Below the pieces are notes generated by a model. That model had not been told where the DNA came from. It did not search any database and saw only the letters and a program-made list of their open reading frames with translations. Shown here in pieces: positions 16,719 through 27,093 of a stretch of DNA of 64,000 bases; position 1 is the first letter of the stretch; the number at the start of each line of letters is the position of its first letter. The stretch comes from Sinorhizobium psoraleae. GTDB lineage: Bacteria; Pseudomonadota; Alphaproteobacteria; Rhizobiales; Rhizobiaceae. The position numbers and the translations under genes are program-made. The stretch lies in NCBI RefSeq assembly GCF_013283645.1, contig NZ_JABEKV010000002.1, positions 255,798-319,797 of the forward strand, given 5' to 3'.

Positions 16719-19025
16719 TCATTTTTGTTTCATTGCCGCCAACAGTGCCGCGCCAAGAGCACCCTGGGCGGGCGCTTGCGGCCGCGGCTGACGCTCCGCT
16801 GCGTTGCGCGTGCCGCCGCCATTCGATGCGGATCCTCGCGCCTCGCGCCCCCCCTTTTCCGCGCCACCATCCTTGCGCATCGTGAGGCCGATGCGCTTGC
16901 GCGCAACATCGATTTCGGTGACGCGCACCTGCACGACATCGCCTGCCTTGACGACCTCATGCGGATCCTTGACGAAGCGGTCGGCCAGTTGCGACACGTG
17001 GACGAGGCCGTCCTGGTGCACACCGATATCGACGAATGCGCCGAAAGCCGCGACATTCGTCACCGTACCCTCGAGTTGCATCCCGACTTTCAGATCCTTG
17101 ATGTCATCGACGCCGTCGGCGAAGGTTGCGGTCTTGAAGCTCGGGCGCGGATCGCGACCCGGCTTTTCCAGCTCTGCAAGAATATCCTTGATGGTCGGCA
17201 AGCCGAAACGCTCGTCGACAAAGGCGCGCGGCTCGAGCTTTTTCAGGGCGACGCTGTCGCCCATAAGGGAGCGGACGTCGCGACCACAAGCGGCGATGAT
17301 CTTGTTCGCCACTCCATAGGCCTCCGGGTGCACCGAGGACGCATCGAGCGGCTCGGTGCCGTTCGGGATCCGCAGAAAGCCGGCGCATTGCTCGAAGGTC
17401 CGGGCGCCAAGACGCGGAACCTTCAGGAGTTCCTGACGGCTGGTGAAAGCCCCCGTCGCGTCGCGGTGCGCGACGATCGCTTCCGCCGATGATTTGCCGA
17501 GGCCGGAGACGCGCGCCAGCAGCGATGCCGAGGCGGTGTTGAGATCAACGCCGACGGCGTTCACCGCATCTTCGACGACCGCGTCCAGTGAGCGGCTGAG
17601 CTTCGATTGATCGACATCGTGCTGATATTGACCGACGCCGATTGATTTCGGCTCGATCTTGACGAGCTCGGCAAGCGGATCCTGCAATCTTCGGGCGATT
17701 GACACGGCGCCGCGCAGCGAGACGTCGAGGGCGGGAAATTCGGCTGCCGCCGTTTCAGACGCGGAATATACCGAAGCCCCCGCCTCCGAGACGATGACCT
17801 TGGTGGGTTTCGGGGCCGGTAGCTGCGCCAGCATGTCGGCCACGAGCTTCTCAGTCTCGCGGCTGCCCGTGCCGTTGCCAATGGCAATCAGTTCGACCCT
17901 GTGCTTGCGAATGAGCGACGCGAGTTCCGCCTGGGTGCCGCGAACATCGTTCTTTGGCGGAAAGGGATAGACCGTTGTCGTATCAAGCAATTTGCCCGTG
18001 CCGTCGACGACCGCGACCTTCACTCCGGTGCGGATGCCCGGATCAAGACCCATGGTTGCGCGCGAGCCGGCGGGCGCGGCGAGCAGCAGATCCTTGAGAT
18101 TGCGAGCGAAGACGCGGATTGCTTCCTCTTCCGCCCGCTCGCGCAGCTCACGCATCAGATCCAGCGAGAGCGACATGGAGAGCTTGACCCGCCAGGTCCA
18201 GCCGATCACGTCCAGGAGCCATTTGTCGCCGGGCAGGTGCGCGCCGACATTATAGGCGGCCGCAATCATACGCTCGACCGGTTTCATCGGTGATCTGTCG
18301 TCCTGGTCAACGACGATATCGACCGAGAGAATCTCCTCGTTCCAGCCGCGCAACATCGCAAGCGCCCGGTGGCCGGGCGCCGTCGCCCAGCGTTCAGAAT
18401 GATCGAAATAATCCGAGAACTTCGCACCGGCTTCCTGCTTGCCGTCGACCACTCTGGCACGCAGGAACGCGGCGTCCTTCATGTAATTGCGCAGGCGCCC
18501 CAAAAGATCGGCGTTCTCGGCCATGCCTTCGGCGATGATGTCGCGCGCACCCTCGAGCGCCATCTTGACGTCCGCGACATCGGCCGTCAGATACGCACCG
18601 GCGCGATCGGCCGGCGCGATCGAGCGGTCGGCAAGTATTGCCTCTGCCAGCGGTCCCAGTCCACGCTCCCTGGCGATCTCTGCTTTGGTGCGCCGTTTCG
18701 GCTTGTAGGGCAGATAGATATCCTCAAGCTCCGCCTTGGTGGCCGCAGCGGCGATCTTGCCTTCGAGCTCGTCGGTGAGCTTGTCCTGGCCGCGGATCGA
18801 ATCGAGGATCGACGATCGGCGCGCCTCGAGTTCACGCAGATAGGTGAGCCGTTCCGAAAGCACGCGCAGTTGCGTATCGTCGAGACCGCCGGTTACCTCC
18901 TTGCGATAGCGAGCGATGAAAGGCACCGTCGCTCCCGCGTCGAGCAGGTCGACGGCGGCGGCAACCTGCGCGGTGGTTGCCTTAATCTCACTTGCGATGA
19001 GGGCGGCAATGGGCTTTGCGGTCAT
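16719..19025 (-). CDS. tex: Tex family RNA-binding transcription accessory protein
   Basis: This 768-residue protein has the full Tex order. Helical N-terminal domain ([24 protein letters not shown] segment near 33), YqgF-like RNase H fold ([20 protein letters not shown], later [15 protein letters not shown]), helix-hairpin-helix repeats ([28 protein letters not shown]), then a C-terminal S1 RNA-binding domain ([24 protein letters not shown]). Tex acts on transcription and RNA turnover in the cytosol. The C-terminal tail is a low-complexity Gly/Arg/Gln/Pro stretch. ATG 19025 gives the usual start. Confidence 0.95.
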   Translation of the reverse strand: MTAKPIAALIASEIKATTAQVAAAVDLLDAGATVPFIARYRKEVTGGLDDTQLRVLSERLTYLRELEARRSSILDSIRGQDKLTDELEGKIAAAATKAELEDIYLPYKPKRRTKAEIARERGLGPLAEAILADRSIAPADRAGAYLTADVADVKMALEGARDIIAEGMAENADLLGRLRNYMKDAAFLRARVVDGKQEAGAKFSDYFDHSERWATAPGHRALAMLRGWNEEILSVDIVVDQDDRSPMKPVERMIAAAYNVGAHLPGDKWLLDVIGWTWRVKLSMSLSLDLMRELRERAEEEAIRVFARNLKDLLLAAPAGSRATMGLDPGIRTGVKVAVVDGTGKLLDTTTVYPFPPKNDVRGTQAELASLIRKHRVELIAIGNGTGSRETEKLVADMLAQLPAPKPTKVIVSEAGASVYSASETAAAEFPALDVSLRGAVSIARRLQDPLAELVKIEPKSIGVGQYQHDVDQSKLSRSLDAVVEDAVNAVGVDLNTASASLLARVSGLGKSSAEAIVAHRDATGAFTSRQELLKVPRLGARTFEQCAGFLRIPNGTEPLDASSVHPEAYGVANKIIAACGRDVRSLMGDSVALKKLEPRAFVDERFGLPTIKDILAELEKPGRDPRPSFKTATFADGVDDIKDLKVGMQLEGTVTNVAAFGAFVDIGVHQDGLVHVSQLADRFVKDPHEVVKAGDVVQVRVTEIDVARKRIGLTMRKDGGAEKGGREARGSASNGGGTRNAAERQPRPQAPAQGALGAALLAAMKQK

Positions 19026-19214
19026 TCTGCGTTCCGTATTCTGTTTCCGAGCGGACCATACTGGCGCAGACCATCAAGGCCAAGTGAGGGCGGATGATCG
19101 CCCGACCGCACTCCACAGAAGATGGTCGATTGCGGAAATGCTCACCGCACCCCTCACCCGCATTGGGATGAGGGGCGGAAAAGACGCTCGCCGGATGACC
19201 GGCACTATGCTGCG

Positions 19215-20471
19215 TTAGACGGCGACGAGTTCCAGGCGCCGGCGGGTTCTCTCGAATTCAAGCAATTCGCGCTCCTTTTGAGCGATATAATCCCGCGAGA
19301 CCGGCACCGAGCTGAGCGATGGCGAGAGCTGAAGTTGGAAGACGAAGTGCTTGTCATGGAGAAAGGCGGTTTCCGAGGCCGCGAGATAGAATTCCCACAT
19401 CCGGAAGAAGCGTTCGTCGTAGAGCCTGACCGCCTCCTCCCGCCGCGCCACGAAGCGCTCGCGCCAGGCCCGCAGTGTCCAGGCGTAGTGCATCGGCAGG
19501 ATTTCGATGTCCTTGACGAGCAGCCGCGTGCTCTCGACCGAAGGCAGCACTTCGGAGAGGGCCGGGATATAACCGCCGGGAAAGATGTACTTCTCGATCC
19601 ACGGGTTGGTGGCCCAAGGCTTGTAGATCTGGCCGATGGAGTGAAGCAGCATCACCCCTTCGGGTGTCAGCAGCTCTTTCATCTTGCGGAAAAAATTGCC
19701 GTAGTTGCCGATGCCCACGTGCTCGAACATGCCGACGGAAACGATTCGGTCGAACTGCCGCCCCTGCATCGTGCGGTAATCCTGCAGCTCGAAGCGCACG
19801 CGATCGGCGAGCCCGCGCCGCTCCGCTCGTTCGCGCGAGACCTTCAGTTGCTCCTCGCTGAGCGTGATTCCGGTGACTTCGACGTCGGATGCCTCGGCAA
19901 GATACATCGCCATCCCGCCCCAGCCGGAACCCACTTCAAGCACCTTCTGGCCGGGCTCGAGCAAGAGCTTCGCCGCGATGTGCCGCTTCTTGGCGCGCTG
20001 CGCCTCGTCGAGCGAGATTCCCGGCGGATGGAAATAGGCGCAGGAATATTGCCAGTCCTCATCGAGGAAGAGGTTGAAGAGCTTCCCGTCGAGATCATAG
20101 TGGTGGGCGACATTGTAGCGATTGCGGTTGACCGGCAGCCGGCTCTTCACCTGCTGGCGCAACACATGCCCCAGCGCAACGATGGAATTGGCGAAGGTCG
20201 CAGCGTTTGCCAGATCATTGCTTTTGATGATGGATAGCACGTCGAAGATGTCGCCTTCTTCAACGAGAACGCGACCATCCATATACATTTCACCAAACTT
20301 TAGCCCGGGGTCCCGCACAATGGCCTTTTCCGCCGCGGCATCGGCTATCCGTATGGCCGCCGGCTGGCCCGTACCATCACCCAGAACTACCTTTTCACCT
20401 GATGAGAAAGCGACCGTCAGTTTGCCCTTCTGGACAAGACGGCGAAGCAGATTCGACAATGCCGCACTCAT
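19215..20471 (-). CDS. cfa: Cyclopropane-fatty-acyl-phospholipid synthase
   Basis: This 418-residue enzyme transfers a methylene from S-adenosylmethionine to double bonds of membrane phospholipid acyl chains. It has an N-terminal lipid-binding region, the segment NVAHHYDLDGKLFNLFLDEDWQYSCAYF, the SAM site VLEVGSGWGGMAMYLA and the family block RIVSVGMFEHVGIGNYGNFF. Rhizobia often have two cfa genes, and I cannot tell which this is. ATG 20471 has an AGGTAGGAT site. A 436-base region with no gene lies upstream. Confidence 0.93.
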   Translation of the reverse strand: MSAALSNLLRRLVQKGKLTVAFSSGEKVVLGDGTGQPAAIRIADAAAEKAIVRDPGLKFGEMYMDGRVLVEEGDIFDVLSIIKSNDLANAATFANSIVALGHVLRQQVKSRLPVNRNRYNVAHHYDLDGKLFNLFLDEDWQYSCAYFHPPGISLDEAQRAKKRHIAAKLLLEPGQKVLEVGSGWGGMAMYLAEASDVEVTGITLSEEQLKVSRERAERRGLADRVRFELQDYRTMQGRQFDRIVSVGMFEHVGIGNYGNFFRKMKELLTPEGVMLLHSIGQIYKPWATNPWIEKYIFPGGYIPALSEVLPSVESTRLLVKDIEILPMHYAWTLRAWRERFVARREEAVRLYDERFFRMWEFYLAASETAFLHDKHFVFQLQLSPSLSSVPVSRDYIAQKERELLEFERTRRRLELVAV

Positions 20472-20907
20472 ATCCTACCTCAGCATCAGACCTAAACGGA
20501 CACATCGTTCCTCCGCACAGGAGACGCTGCGAGCGGTTCGATCGGCTTTCGGGGATGCGCGCAGGCATGCGCTTGGGAAACGACGCCGGACGCATCCTGA
20601 AAAACGAGAACCGACTTGGCTAAGCCTACGGCTTCCGTCAGGCAGCAGCGCCGCAAGGTCGCCGCGCACCGGGAATTTCGTCAGGCTGGCCCACCGGGCT
20701 CCTATCCATCAGAACTTCCATTAACTTAGCGGTGTTCCACGGTTTATCAATGGGCTTCTTTGTGGCCCCTCATTGATCTGCTTCCTTAGTAAATTCGAAG
20801 AAATGCGGATTGGAGTGGCCGGTGGCGGCCCGTCGCCGATCGGCCAGGGCGTGGCCAACGGATCGACCGCGGGACGAACCGAAAATTCTGAGGCTTTCCC
20901 TTCCGCC
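20472..20907. other. Gene-free stretch upstream of cfa
   Basis: No frame here has a credible start, ribosome site or family likeness. It should hold the cfa promoter and 5' leader. An imperfect dyad (ATCAATGGGC near 20746 and CTCATTGAT near 20769) is the only structure I see. Confidence 0.5.
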
Positions 20908-21906
20908 CTAGCCGCCGAACACGCCAAGGCCGCGAAGGCGGTGGCGATCATGCGGGCGATCGAGATCGAGCACCGGTCCCGCCGTAACGATCCCGGTCGG
21001 ATTAATGTGCCGGATGCCGTAATAGCCGCGCTTGATGTGATCGATGCGCACGGACTCGCGAATGCCCGGCCACTGGTAAATTTCGCGCATGTAGTTGGAC
21101 AGCGATGGATAGTCCTCGATCCGGCGGATGTTGCACTTGAAGACCCCGTGATAGGCGGCATCGAAACGGATCAGGGTCACGAACAGCCGGATATCGGCCT
21201 CGGTGAGATAGGCGCCGGCAAGATATCGATGCGCCTCAAGATGCCGCTCGAGTTCGTCGAGCATGTCGAACAGCCCGGAGACCGCCTCGTCATAGGCCGC
21301 CTGCGTCTTGGCGAAGCCGGCGCGGTAGACGCCATTGTTCACGCGCGCATAGACCGGCTCGTTCCACCGATCGATTTCCGCGCGCAACGCGGCAGGGTAG
21401 AAATCCAGGCGATTGCCGGTCAGATGGTCGAACGCCGAATTGAGGATGCGAATAATGTCGGCTGATTCGTTATTGACGATGCGCCCCTCCTCCATGTCCC
21501 ACAGGACCGGTACCGAGACCTTGCCGGTGTAGTGCGGGTCGCTCGCCGTGTAGAGCTGATGATGATAGCGAATCTCGCCCACGCGGGCGCCGGCATCGAC
21601 AGGCTGGTCGTAGGTCCAGCCATCTTCACCCAGAATGGGGTTGGAGGCTGTCAAGCCGACAACGGCTTCAAGGCCCTTGAGGTTGCGCATCGCGATGGTA
21701 CGCGAGGCCCAGGGACACAGATAAGAGACGAAAAGCCGGTAACGCCCTGCTTCAGCCATCAATGCCGGTTGGCCGTCCGGACCGGCCCGCCCGTCGGGCG
21801 TGATCCAGTTGTGGAACCGAGTCGGCTCGCGATGGAAGGCACCGTCCTTCATCTCGCTTGCGGCGACATCGCCCCTGACCCATTTTCCATCGACGAGCTG
21901 CGGCAT
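20908..21906 (-). CDS. Glutathionyl-hydroquinone reductase (YqjG/ECM4 family)
   Basis: This 332-residue glutathione transferase of the Xi class reduces glutathionyl-hydroquinones. The catalytic cysteine lies in SYLCPWASRTI (Cys64). Other family marks are the N-terminal FHNWITPDG segment, NSADIIR-like NNESADIIRILNSAF, RAGFAKTQAAYDEAV and LTEADIRLFVTLIRFDAAYHGVFKCN. It acts in the cytosol on quinone or aromatic degradation by-products. It is on the same strand as cfa but 436 bases away, so it is probably separately transcribed. Confidence 0.93.
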   Translation of the reverse strand: MPQLVDGKWVRGDVAASEMKDGAFHREPTRFHNWITPDGRAGPDGQPALMAEAGRYRLFVSYLCPWASRTIAMRNLKGLEAVVGLTASNPILGEDGWTYDQPVDAGARVGEIRYHHQLYTASDPHYTGKVSVPVLWDMEEGRIVNNESADIIRILNSAFDHLTGNRLDFYPAALRAEIDRWNEPVYARVNNGVYRAGFAKTQAAYDEAVSGLFDMLDELERHLEAHRYLAGAYLTEADIRLFVTLIRFDAAYHGVFKCNIRRIEDYPSLSNYMREIYQWPGIRESVRIDHIKRGYYGIRHINPTGIVTAGPVLDLDRPHDRHRLRGLGVFGG

Positions 21907-22078
21907 GCGTATTCTCCTGCAGGCGTTGCCTAAACCGGTACCGATGGCTTACGTTCCACAGGGTTGATTTCCGGTCAATTGCGCGCGGGGTGACAGATCG
22001 TTCGCAAACCGCGCGCCCGGCGCTCGCATCATCTTCGCCCATATTGCCGGTGAAGCGGGCGCCAGAGGAGAAGTCACG

Positions 22079-23077
22079 ATGAAGACGCTCATCGTTGTTG
22101 TGTTTGCCGTCGCTGCCGCCCTCTGGCTCCTCAATACCTCCCTGCTGGTGACGCCACCGTCAGACACGGCCAAAATTCTCGCGCACCGTGGCATTCACCA
22201 GGTTTTCCAACAGGAAGGCGTCGAAAACGACACCTGCACGGCCCAGCGCATCGAGCCGCCGCGTCACGCCTATCTCGAAAACACGATAGCCTCCATGCAA
22301 GCGGCAATGGACAGTGGCGCGGAGGTCGTGGAACTCGACGTCCATCTTACGCCGGACCGTCAGTTTGCCGTATTCCACGACTGGACGCTCGATTGCCGCA
22401 CGGACGGAAAGGGCGTCACCGAGCAAACGCCGATGACGACGCTGAAGACGCTCGATATCGGCTACGGCTACACCGCCGACGGAGGCAAGACCTTCCCCTT
22501 CCGCGGCCGCGCGCAAGGCCAAATGCCGACGCTGACGGAGGTATTCACCGCCCTGCCACACGGCCGCTTCCTCATCAACTTCAAGAGCGACCGGCGGGAG
22601 GAAGGAGCGACGCTTGCGGTCCTGTTGCGCGCGCATCCCGAATGGCGAAAATCGGTTTTCGGCGTCTATGGCGGCAGCGCTCCGACGCAGGAAACCCTGC
22701 GGCTGGTGCCTGGGCTGAGAGGCTATGACAGGCAGTCGACCCTCGCCTGTCTCGGCCGCTATGTCGCCTATGGCTGGACAAGCATCGTGCCGGAGGCCTG
22801 CCACAACACGCTCGTCGTCGTACCCGCCAACTACGCGCCGTTTCTTTGGGGCTGGCCAGACCGCTTTGCCGCCCGCATGAAGGATGCGGGCAGCGAGGTG
22901 ATACTTCTCGGACGCTACGGCGGCGGCGATTTTACCTCCGGCATCGACAGCGCAGATGACCTGACGCTCGTGCCCAGGAATTTCGCGGGCTATGTCTGGA
23001 CCAACCGCGCAGAGACGATCAGTCCGCTTCTCGGGAAAAGGATGGCGGCAACGAACAGCCAGGCGAACCGCGAATAG
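22079..23077 (+). CDS. Glycerophosphodiester phosphodiesterase family protein
   Basis: This 332-residue protein has a single N-terminal hydrophobic helix (TLIVVVFAVAAALWLLNTSLL) and a GDPD TIM barrel. The metal and catalytic residues appear in ILAHRGIHQ, ENTIASMQAAMDSGAEVVELDVHLTPD and FAVFHDWTLDCRTDG. It would cleave glycerophosphodiesters to sn-glycerol 3-phosphate and an alcohol outside or at the membrane. The helix may be a signal or an anchor. An unusually long insertion lies between the HRG motif and the EN motif (residues 39-66). ATG 22079 follows AGGAGAAG. It is convergent with era, 30 bases apart. Confidence 0.88.
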   Translation: MKTLIVVVFAVAAALWLLNTSLLVTPPSDTAKILAHRGIHQVFQQEGVENDTCTAQRIEPPRHAYLENTIASMQAAMDSGAEVVELDVHLTPDRQFAVFHDWTLDCRTDGKGVTEQTPMTTLKTLDIGYGYTADGGKTFPFRGRAQGQMPTLTEVFTALPHGRFLINFKSDRREEGATLAVLLRAHPEWRKSVFGVYGGSAPTQETLRLVPGLRGYDRQSTLACLGRYVAYGWTSIVPEACHNTLVVVPANYAPFLWGWPDRFAARMKDAGSEVILLGRYGGGDFTSGIDSADDLTLVPRNFAGYVWTNRAETISPLLGKRMAATNSQANRE

Positions 23078-23107
23078 GCCAAGACGTTTGCCGGGCCGAT
23101 AACTCGG

Positions 23108-24037
23108 TTATCGCGGGAACTCGAGCCCCATTTCACGGAAGCGCTCCGGATCGTCGCCCCAGTTCTCGCGCACCTTCACAAAGAGAAAAAGGTGCACGGG
23201 CTGCTCCAGGATCTCCGAGATTTCCTTGCGGGCCGCGGTCGAGATCGCCTTGATCGCCTCCCCGCCCTTGCCAAGCGCGATCTTCTTCTGGCTCTCGCGT
23301 TCGACATAGATCACCTGCTCGATGCGCACTGACCCGTCCTTGCGCTCCTCCCATTTCTCGGTCTCGACGTGAGACGCATAGGGAAGTTCCTGGTGCAGCC
23401 TTAGGAACAGTTTTTCGCGGGTGATCTCGGCTGCGAGCTGGCGCATCGGAAGGTCCGAGATTTGATCCTCGGGATAGTACCAGGGGCCTTCCGGCAGCGC
23501 CTTCGCAAGATAATCCATGACATCGTCGCATCCGTAGCCGGAAAGTGCCGAGATCATGAACGTGCGCTCGAATTTGACCGTTTCGTTTGCCGCGGCCGCA
23601 AGCTTCAGCAAATCTTCCGGGCGAACCTGATCGATCTTGTTGAGCACCAGAATCTTCGGCTGATGCACTTCCTTCAGGCCCTCGAGGATCGCTTCCGCGT
23701 CGCCCTTCAATCCGCGTTCGCTGTCGATCAGCAGCATGATCAGATCGGCATCCTTGGCGCCGCCCCAGGCGCTCGTCACCATCGCGCGGTCAAGCCTGCG
23801 CCGCGGCTTGAAAATGCCCGGCGTGTCCATGAAGACAATCTGGGCATTGTCATGGATCGCGATGCCGCGCACGATCGCGCGCGTCGTCTGCACCTTGTGA
23901 CTGACGATCGAGACTTTCGCGCCGACGAGGCGGTTGACGAGCGTCGATTTACCGGCATTCGTCGCGCCGATCAGCGCCACGAAACCCGAGCGGGTCGGCG
24001 CGCCGGTGGCGGCCGTATCATGTTCCATATCCGTCAT
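23108..24037 (-). CDS. era: GTPase Era
   Basis: This 309-residue GTPase binds 16S rRNA and checks small-subunit assembly. G1 is GATNAGKST (residues 24-32), the switch block is KVQTTRAIVRGI, G3 is DTPGIF, and G4 is NKID. The C-terminal KH domain carries YVERESQKKIALGKGGEAIKAIS. I chose ATG 24037 (MTDMEHD), 8 bases after the rnc stop, over an in-frame start inside rnc; ATG 24028 is also possible. It ends the lepB-rnc-era run. Confidence 0.96.
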   Translation of the reverse strand: MTDMEHDTAATGAPTRSGFVALIGATNAGKSTLVNRLVGAKVSIVSHKVQTTRAIVRGIAIHDNAQIVFMDTPGIFKPRRRLDRAMVTSAWGGAKDADLIMLLIDSERGLKGDAEAILEGLKEVHQPKILVLNKIDQVRPEDLLKLAAAANETVKFERTFMISALSGYGCDDVMDYLAKALPEGPWYYPEDQISDLPMRQLAAEITREKLFLRLHQELPYASHVETEKWEERKDGSVRIEQVIYVERESQKKIALGKGGEAIKAISTAARKEISEILEQPVHLFLFVKVRENWGDDPERFREMGLEFPR

Positions 24038-24045
24038 AGCTTCCG

Positions 24046-24765
24046 TCAATTTCCGGCAGGCTTCTGCTGCCAAACGCCTTCACGCTCCAGCAATCGTGTC
24101 GCGGCGACCTGTTCGGCGCCGCGTTTGGAGCGATCGGTTCCCGTCTCCGGTGCAAGCCCCATAACCTCGACCGTCACCGTGAAACGCGGGTCGTGATCGG
24201 GGCCGGAGCGATCATCCGTCCTGTATTTCGGTGCGACGCCGAACCTGGCGTGCGCCCATTCCTGCAATTCTGTCTTCGCGTCGCGGCGGGCGCCGTCGGC
24301 ACTGGCCGCGCGAGCCGTCCAGTGGAGCAGCACGAAGCGCCGCGCCGCCTCCAGGCCGCCATCGAGATAGATCGCCGCGATCAGCGACTCTACCACATCG
24401 GCGCGCACATTCATCATGTGCTTGCCGGTGATCTTCTTCACGTCCGAACCGGTGCGGATGAACTCGTGCAGTGACAGGTCGTCCGCGACTTTGGCGCAGC
24501 TTTCCGCGCTGACCAGTTGGTTCAGTCGGACGGAAAGCTCACCCTCGTTCGCGTCGCGAAAGGTCTGGAACAGTAACTCGGCCACGCACAGCCCCAGCAC
24601 ACGGTCGCCCAGGAATTCGAGACGCTGATAGTTGCTGCCCTTGGCGTTGCGAGCGCTCGAATGCGTCAGCGCCCGGTCCAGGCGTTCCTTCTCGACGAAC
24701 TGATAACCGATCACGGCCTCGAGTCTTGCCCGATCCTCCGCGCTCAGCGGTCGCCCCTTCATCAT
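24046..24765 (-). CDS. rnc: Ribonuclease III
   Basis: This 239-residue enzyme cleaves double-stranded RNA such as rRNA precursors. The catalytic domain has the signature NYQRLEFLGDRVLGL and the second acidic block VRADVVESLIAAIYLDGG. The C-terminal double-stranded RNA-binding domain runs from DAKTELQEWAHARFG to VAATRLLEREG. Two consecutive ATG codons (24765 and 24762) overlap the lepB stop, so translation is coupled to lepB. Confidence 0.95.
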   Translation of the reverse strand: MMKGRPLSAEDRARLEAVIGYQFVEKERLDRALTHSSARNAKGSNYQRLEFLGDRVLGLCVAELLFQTFRDANEGELSVRLNQLVSAESCAKVADDLSLHEFIRTGSDVKKITGKHMMNVRADVVESLIAAIYLDGGLEAARRFVLLHWTARAASADGARRDAKTELQEWAHARFGVAPKYRTDDRSGPDHDPRFTVTVEVMGLAPETGTDRSKRGAEQVAATRLLEREGVWQQKPAGN

Positions 24766-25526
24766 TCGACGACCTTGAACAGGCGGTCGTAACGCAGGTT
24801 TGCCGGCCATTTCCAGACCTCGCGGAACGACGTGTCGTTGCCGAGCGAGAAGAAGATCAGGCTGGCGCGGCCCACCAGGTTTTCCGCCGGCACGAAGCCG
24901 ACGTCGAAGCGGCTGTCGGCGGAATTGTCGCGGTTGTCGCCCATCATGAAATAGTGGCCGTCGGGAACGATGAACTCACGCGTGTTGTCGCCGCGCGAAT
25001 CCGGGAACTGGTCGAGCGTGTCATAGGAAACGCCGCTGTCCATCGTCTCGCGGTAGACCGGGACATCGCCGCCGGTATCGTACTGGTCGTCAGCGCGGAA
25101 TGCGCCGTCCGGAACGCGATCGACGGCCTTGTCGTTGACGTAGAGAACGCTGTTTCTCACCTGAATCCGGTCGCCGGGAAGACCAACAAGACGCTTGATG
25201 TAGTCGATGTCCGGATTCGGCGGGAAGCGGAAAACTACGATATCACCGCGTTCTGGCTCGCTTGCGAAAATCCGGCCGCTAAAAAGATCAGGCGAGAAGG
25301 GCAGCGAGTACTTCGAATAGCCGTAGGCGAACTTGTTCACGAAAATATAGTCGCCGACAAGCAGGGTCGGCATCATCGAGCCTGACGGAATCGTAAAGGG
25401 CTGGAAGAAGACTGTTCGGATGACGACGGCCAAAAGCAGCGCCTGGATGATAACCTTTACATTTTCCCAGAGGCCGCTCTGCTTCGTTTCTGTCTTTTCT
25501 TCCACGCTGCTGTCTTCCTTTGTCAT
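24762..25526 (-). CDS. lepB: Signal peptidase I
   Basis: This 254-residue membrane protease removes signal peptides of exported proteins. A transmembrane helix at about 24-42 leads to the catalytic IPSGSMMPTLLVGD (Ser50). The general-base lysine is in DYIKRLVGLPGD (Lys111), and the late box is MGDNRDNSADSR. It lies 125 bases after acpS and overlaps rnc. The order acpS-lepB-rnc-era is a usual alphaproteobacterial cluster. Confidence 0.96.
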   Translation of the reverse strand: MTKEDSSVEEKTETKQSGLWENVKVIIQALLLAVVIRTVFFQPFTIPSGSMMPTLLVGDYIFVNKFAYGYSKYSLPFSPDLFSGRIFASEPERGDIVVFRFPPNPDIDYIKRLVGLPGDRIQVRNSVLYVNDKAVDRVPDGAFRADDQYDTGGDVPVYRETMDSGVSYDTLDQFPDSRGDNTREFIVPDGHYFMMGDNRDNSADSRFDVGFVPAENLVGRASLIFFSLGNDTSFREVWKWPANLRYDRLFKVVE

Positions 25527-25651
25527 CCGCTTCGGATGCCCGATACTTGCGCTCGGGCTCCGTACTGCGCGCCGCCGCGCAATTCGATCCTATATGTTGC
25601 CGGAACTTTGCGCTTCAAGCGACCGCCGGTCCGTGTTTCCAGCAGAATGCT

Positions 25652-26071
25652 CTAAACCGTTCCCTCCACCGGGGCAACGGGCAGCGCCTCGATAATCACG
25701 AAGGCTTGTGCCAACGGGAAGTCGTCCGTGATCGTCAGGTGGATGGCAGCACGGTGACCCACGGGTAACATTTTCTGGAGCCGCTCGGCCGCGCCGCCGG
25801 TCAACTGCATCGTCGGCTTTCCGCCCGGCATATTGACGACACCCATGTCCTTCCAGAAAACCCCTTGCGCCAAGCCGGTGCCTAGTGCCTTCGAACAGGC
25901 CTCCTTGGCGGCGAAGCGCTTGGCATAGGATGCGGCTCGATTCTTGCGGCCGTCCGATTTGGCGATCTCGATGTCGGTGAAGCACCGATTGACGAAGCGT
26001 TCGCCGAAGCGTTCGAGCGAATTCTCGATCCGGCGGATATCGATGAGATCGCTGCCGATGCCAATGATCAT
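25652..26071 (-). CDS. acpS: Holo-[acyl-carrier-protein] synthase
   Basis: This 139-residue enzyme moves 4'-phosphopantetheine from CoA to acyl carrier protein. The magnesium site residues are in [16 protein letters not shown] and in [16 protein letters not shown]. The length is usual. The ATG at 26071 overlaps the stop of the DUF2062 gene (ATGA), so the two are translationally coupled. Confidence 0.95.
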   Translation of the reverse strand: MIIGIGSDLIDIRRIENSLERFGERFVNRCFTDIEIAKSDGRKNRAASYAKRFAAKEACSKALGTGLAQGVFWKDMGVVNMPGGKPTMQLTGGAAERLQKMLPVGHRAAIHLTITDDFPLAQAFVIIEALPVAPVEGTV

Positions 26072-26625
26072 GATGAGTGCCCGACCTGTTGGGAACGTGC
26101 TCGCCTGCGCCTCCGTTGGAAAAGCCGGGCCGCTTGGTAGGCGAGCGGATAGAAGACAAGCGCGCCAGCGACGGCGAGCGGAAGTGAACCGATGAGCATC
26201 GGCTTGAATACCGGTCCCCAGAGTTCCGCGAGTTCCAGGCGCTCGACCATATCACCGATCTCGGCGCCGCTGACAGCCGTGCCATCCTGCGGCCCTGTCA
26301 GGACGGTGCCGATTTCATAAGAGGCCGTCAGGATGATCGGAATGGTGACCGGATTGGCGAGCGCCGTCGTGATAGCGGCCGCAAGAAGATTGCCGGAAAA
26401 AATCGACGCGAGGGCGACTGCCAGGAAGATGTGAAGGCCGAAAAACGGCGTGAACGACGATGCGGCGCCGGCCGCAACGCCGACCGCGATCGAATGCGGC
26501 GAAGACGACAGACGCAGGACGCGCAAGGCAATGTATCGCAGCCCGCGCGAGAGGCCCTTGCGTGGCCATAACAAGGCGCGGAGCCTCTCGGAAATCGTGA
26601 CCGGTTTTCTGCGCCTGAATAACAT
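26068..26625 (-). CDS. DUF2062 membrane protein
   Basis: This 185-residue protein has a basic N-terminus ([24 protein letters not shown]) and three or four hydrophobic segments. The DUF2062 block is [24 protein letters not shown] followed by [26 protein letters not shown]. Function is unknown. It overlaps acpS by 4 bases, which is the standard neighbour in Rhizobiales and suggests an envelope or lipid link. No clear ribosome site precedes ATG 26625. A three-codon frame ending at TAA overlaps the start, which may be chance. Confidence 0.82.
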   Translation of the reverse strand: MLFRRRKPVTISERLRALLWPRKGLSRGLRYIALRVLRLSSSPHSIAVGVAAGAASSFTPFFGLHIFLAVALASIFSGNLLAAAITTALANPVTIPIILTASYEIGTVLTGPQDGTAVSGAEIGDMVERLELAELWGPVFKPMLIGSLPLAVAGALVFYPLAYQAARLFQRRRRRARSQQVGHSS

Positions 26626-26940
26626 TATGCCGTCATGATCGCATCTCGAAGCGGCCCATCGGCGCGAGAAAGCGCTTCCGCCTCGTTGTGGGCCGCAAGA
26701 TAGGCGTCATGTCCATCGCAGACAAGTCAGGCGCGGCGCCGCAGAAATTTGCAACGGAGCTATTCGCCTGATGCATGGCTTTAGCGAGCCGCCAACCGCT
26801 GCTGCATGCATCCTTAAATCGGGCCGGTCAAGGATGAAAACATGCAGCAAATCAGAGTGCTACAGCAACCTTTATGCGCCTGAAAAGACACGTGGGACCG
26901 TCGGGCCAGCTATCGCGCGTTCGAGGGCCGCGCGATAAAA
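26626..26940. other. Intergenic stretch with a decayed RIME-like repeat
   Basis: No gene is seen. It holds the RIME-like copy near 26801-26890 and a 9-base-stem hairpin at 26911-26937 that follows the DUF3563 gene. Confidence 0.55.
26801..26890 (+). repeat. RIME-like repeat, degenerate copy 3
   Basis: GCTGCATGCATCC and a partner ending at ACATGCAGC (26848) form the long palindrome. The constant spacer AGTGCTACAGC follows as in copies 1 and 2, but the second hairpin has decayed (TGCGCCTGAAAAGACACG). Confidence 0.65.
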
Positions 26941-27093
26941 TCAGAAGCTGCTGCGGAACAGGCCACGGTCGATCTGGCGCTGACGGTATTCGAGATCGAT
27001 GCGATCGACGGAACCGTTCAGATAGGCGATCTCACGCTCTTCAACGGTCGGAACGTGCAGGGCACGGGTGAGTTTCTTCAACTGCTTGAACAT
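26941..27093 (-). CDS. DUF3563 family 50-residue protein
   Basis: This short protein reads MFKQLKKLTRALHVPTVEE, then REIAYLNGSVDRIDLEYRQR and QIDRGLFRSSF. That is the pattern of the DUF3563 family found across Rhizobiales and other proteobacteria, with no known function. It has charged helices with no signal peptide. AGAGG lies 7 bases before the ATG. A 9-base stem hairpin (arms 26911-26919 and 26929-26937) begins 4 bases past the stop and probably ends or stabilises the transcript. The gene appears to stand alone upstream of DUF2062/acpS. Confidence 0.82.
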   Translation of the reverse strand: MFKQLKKLTRALHVPTVEEREIAYLNGSVDRIDLEYRQRQIDRGLFRSSF

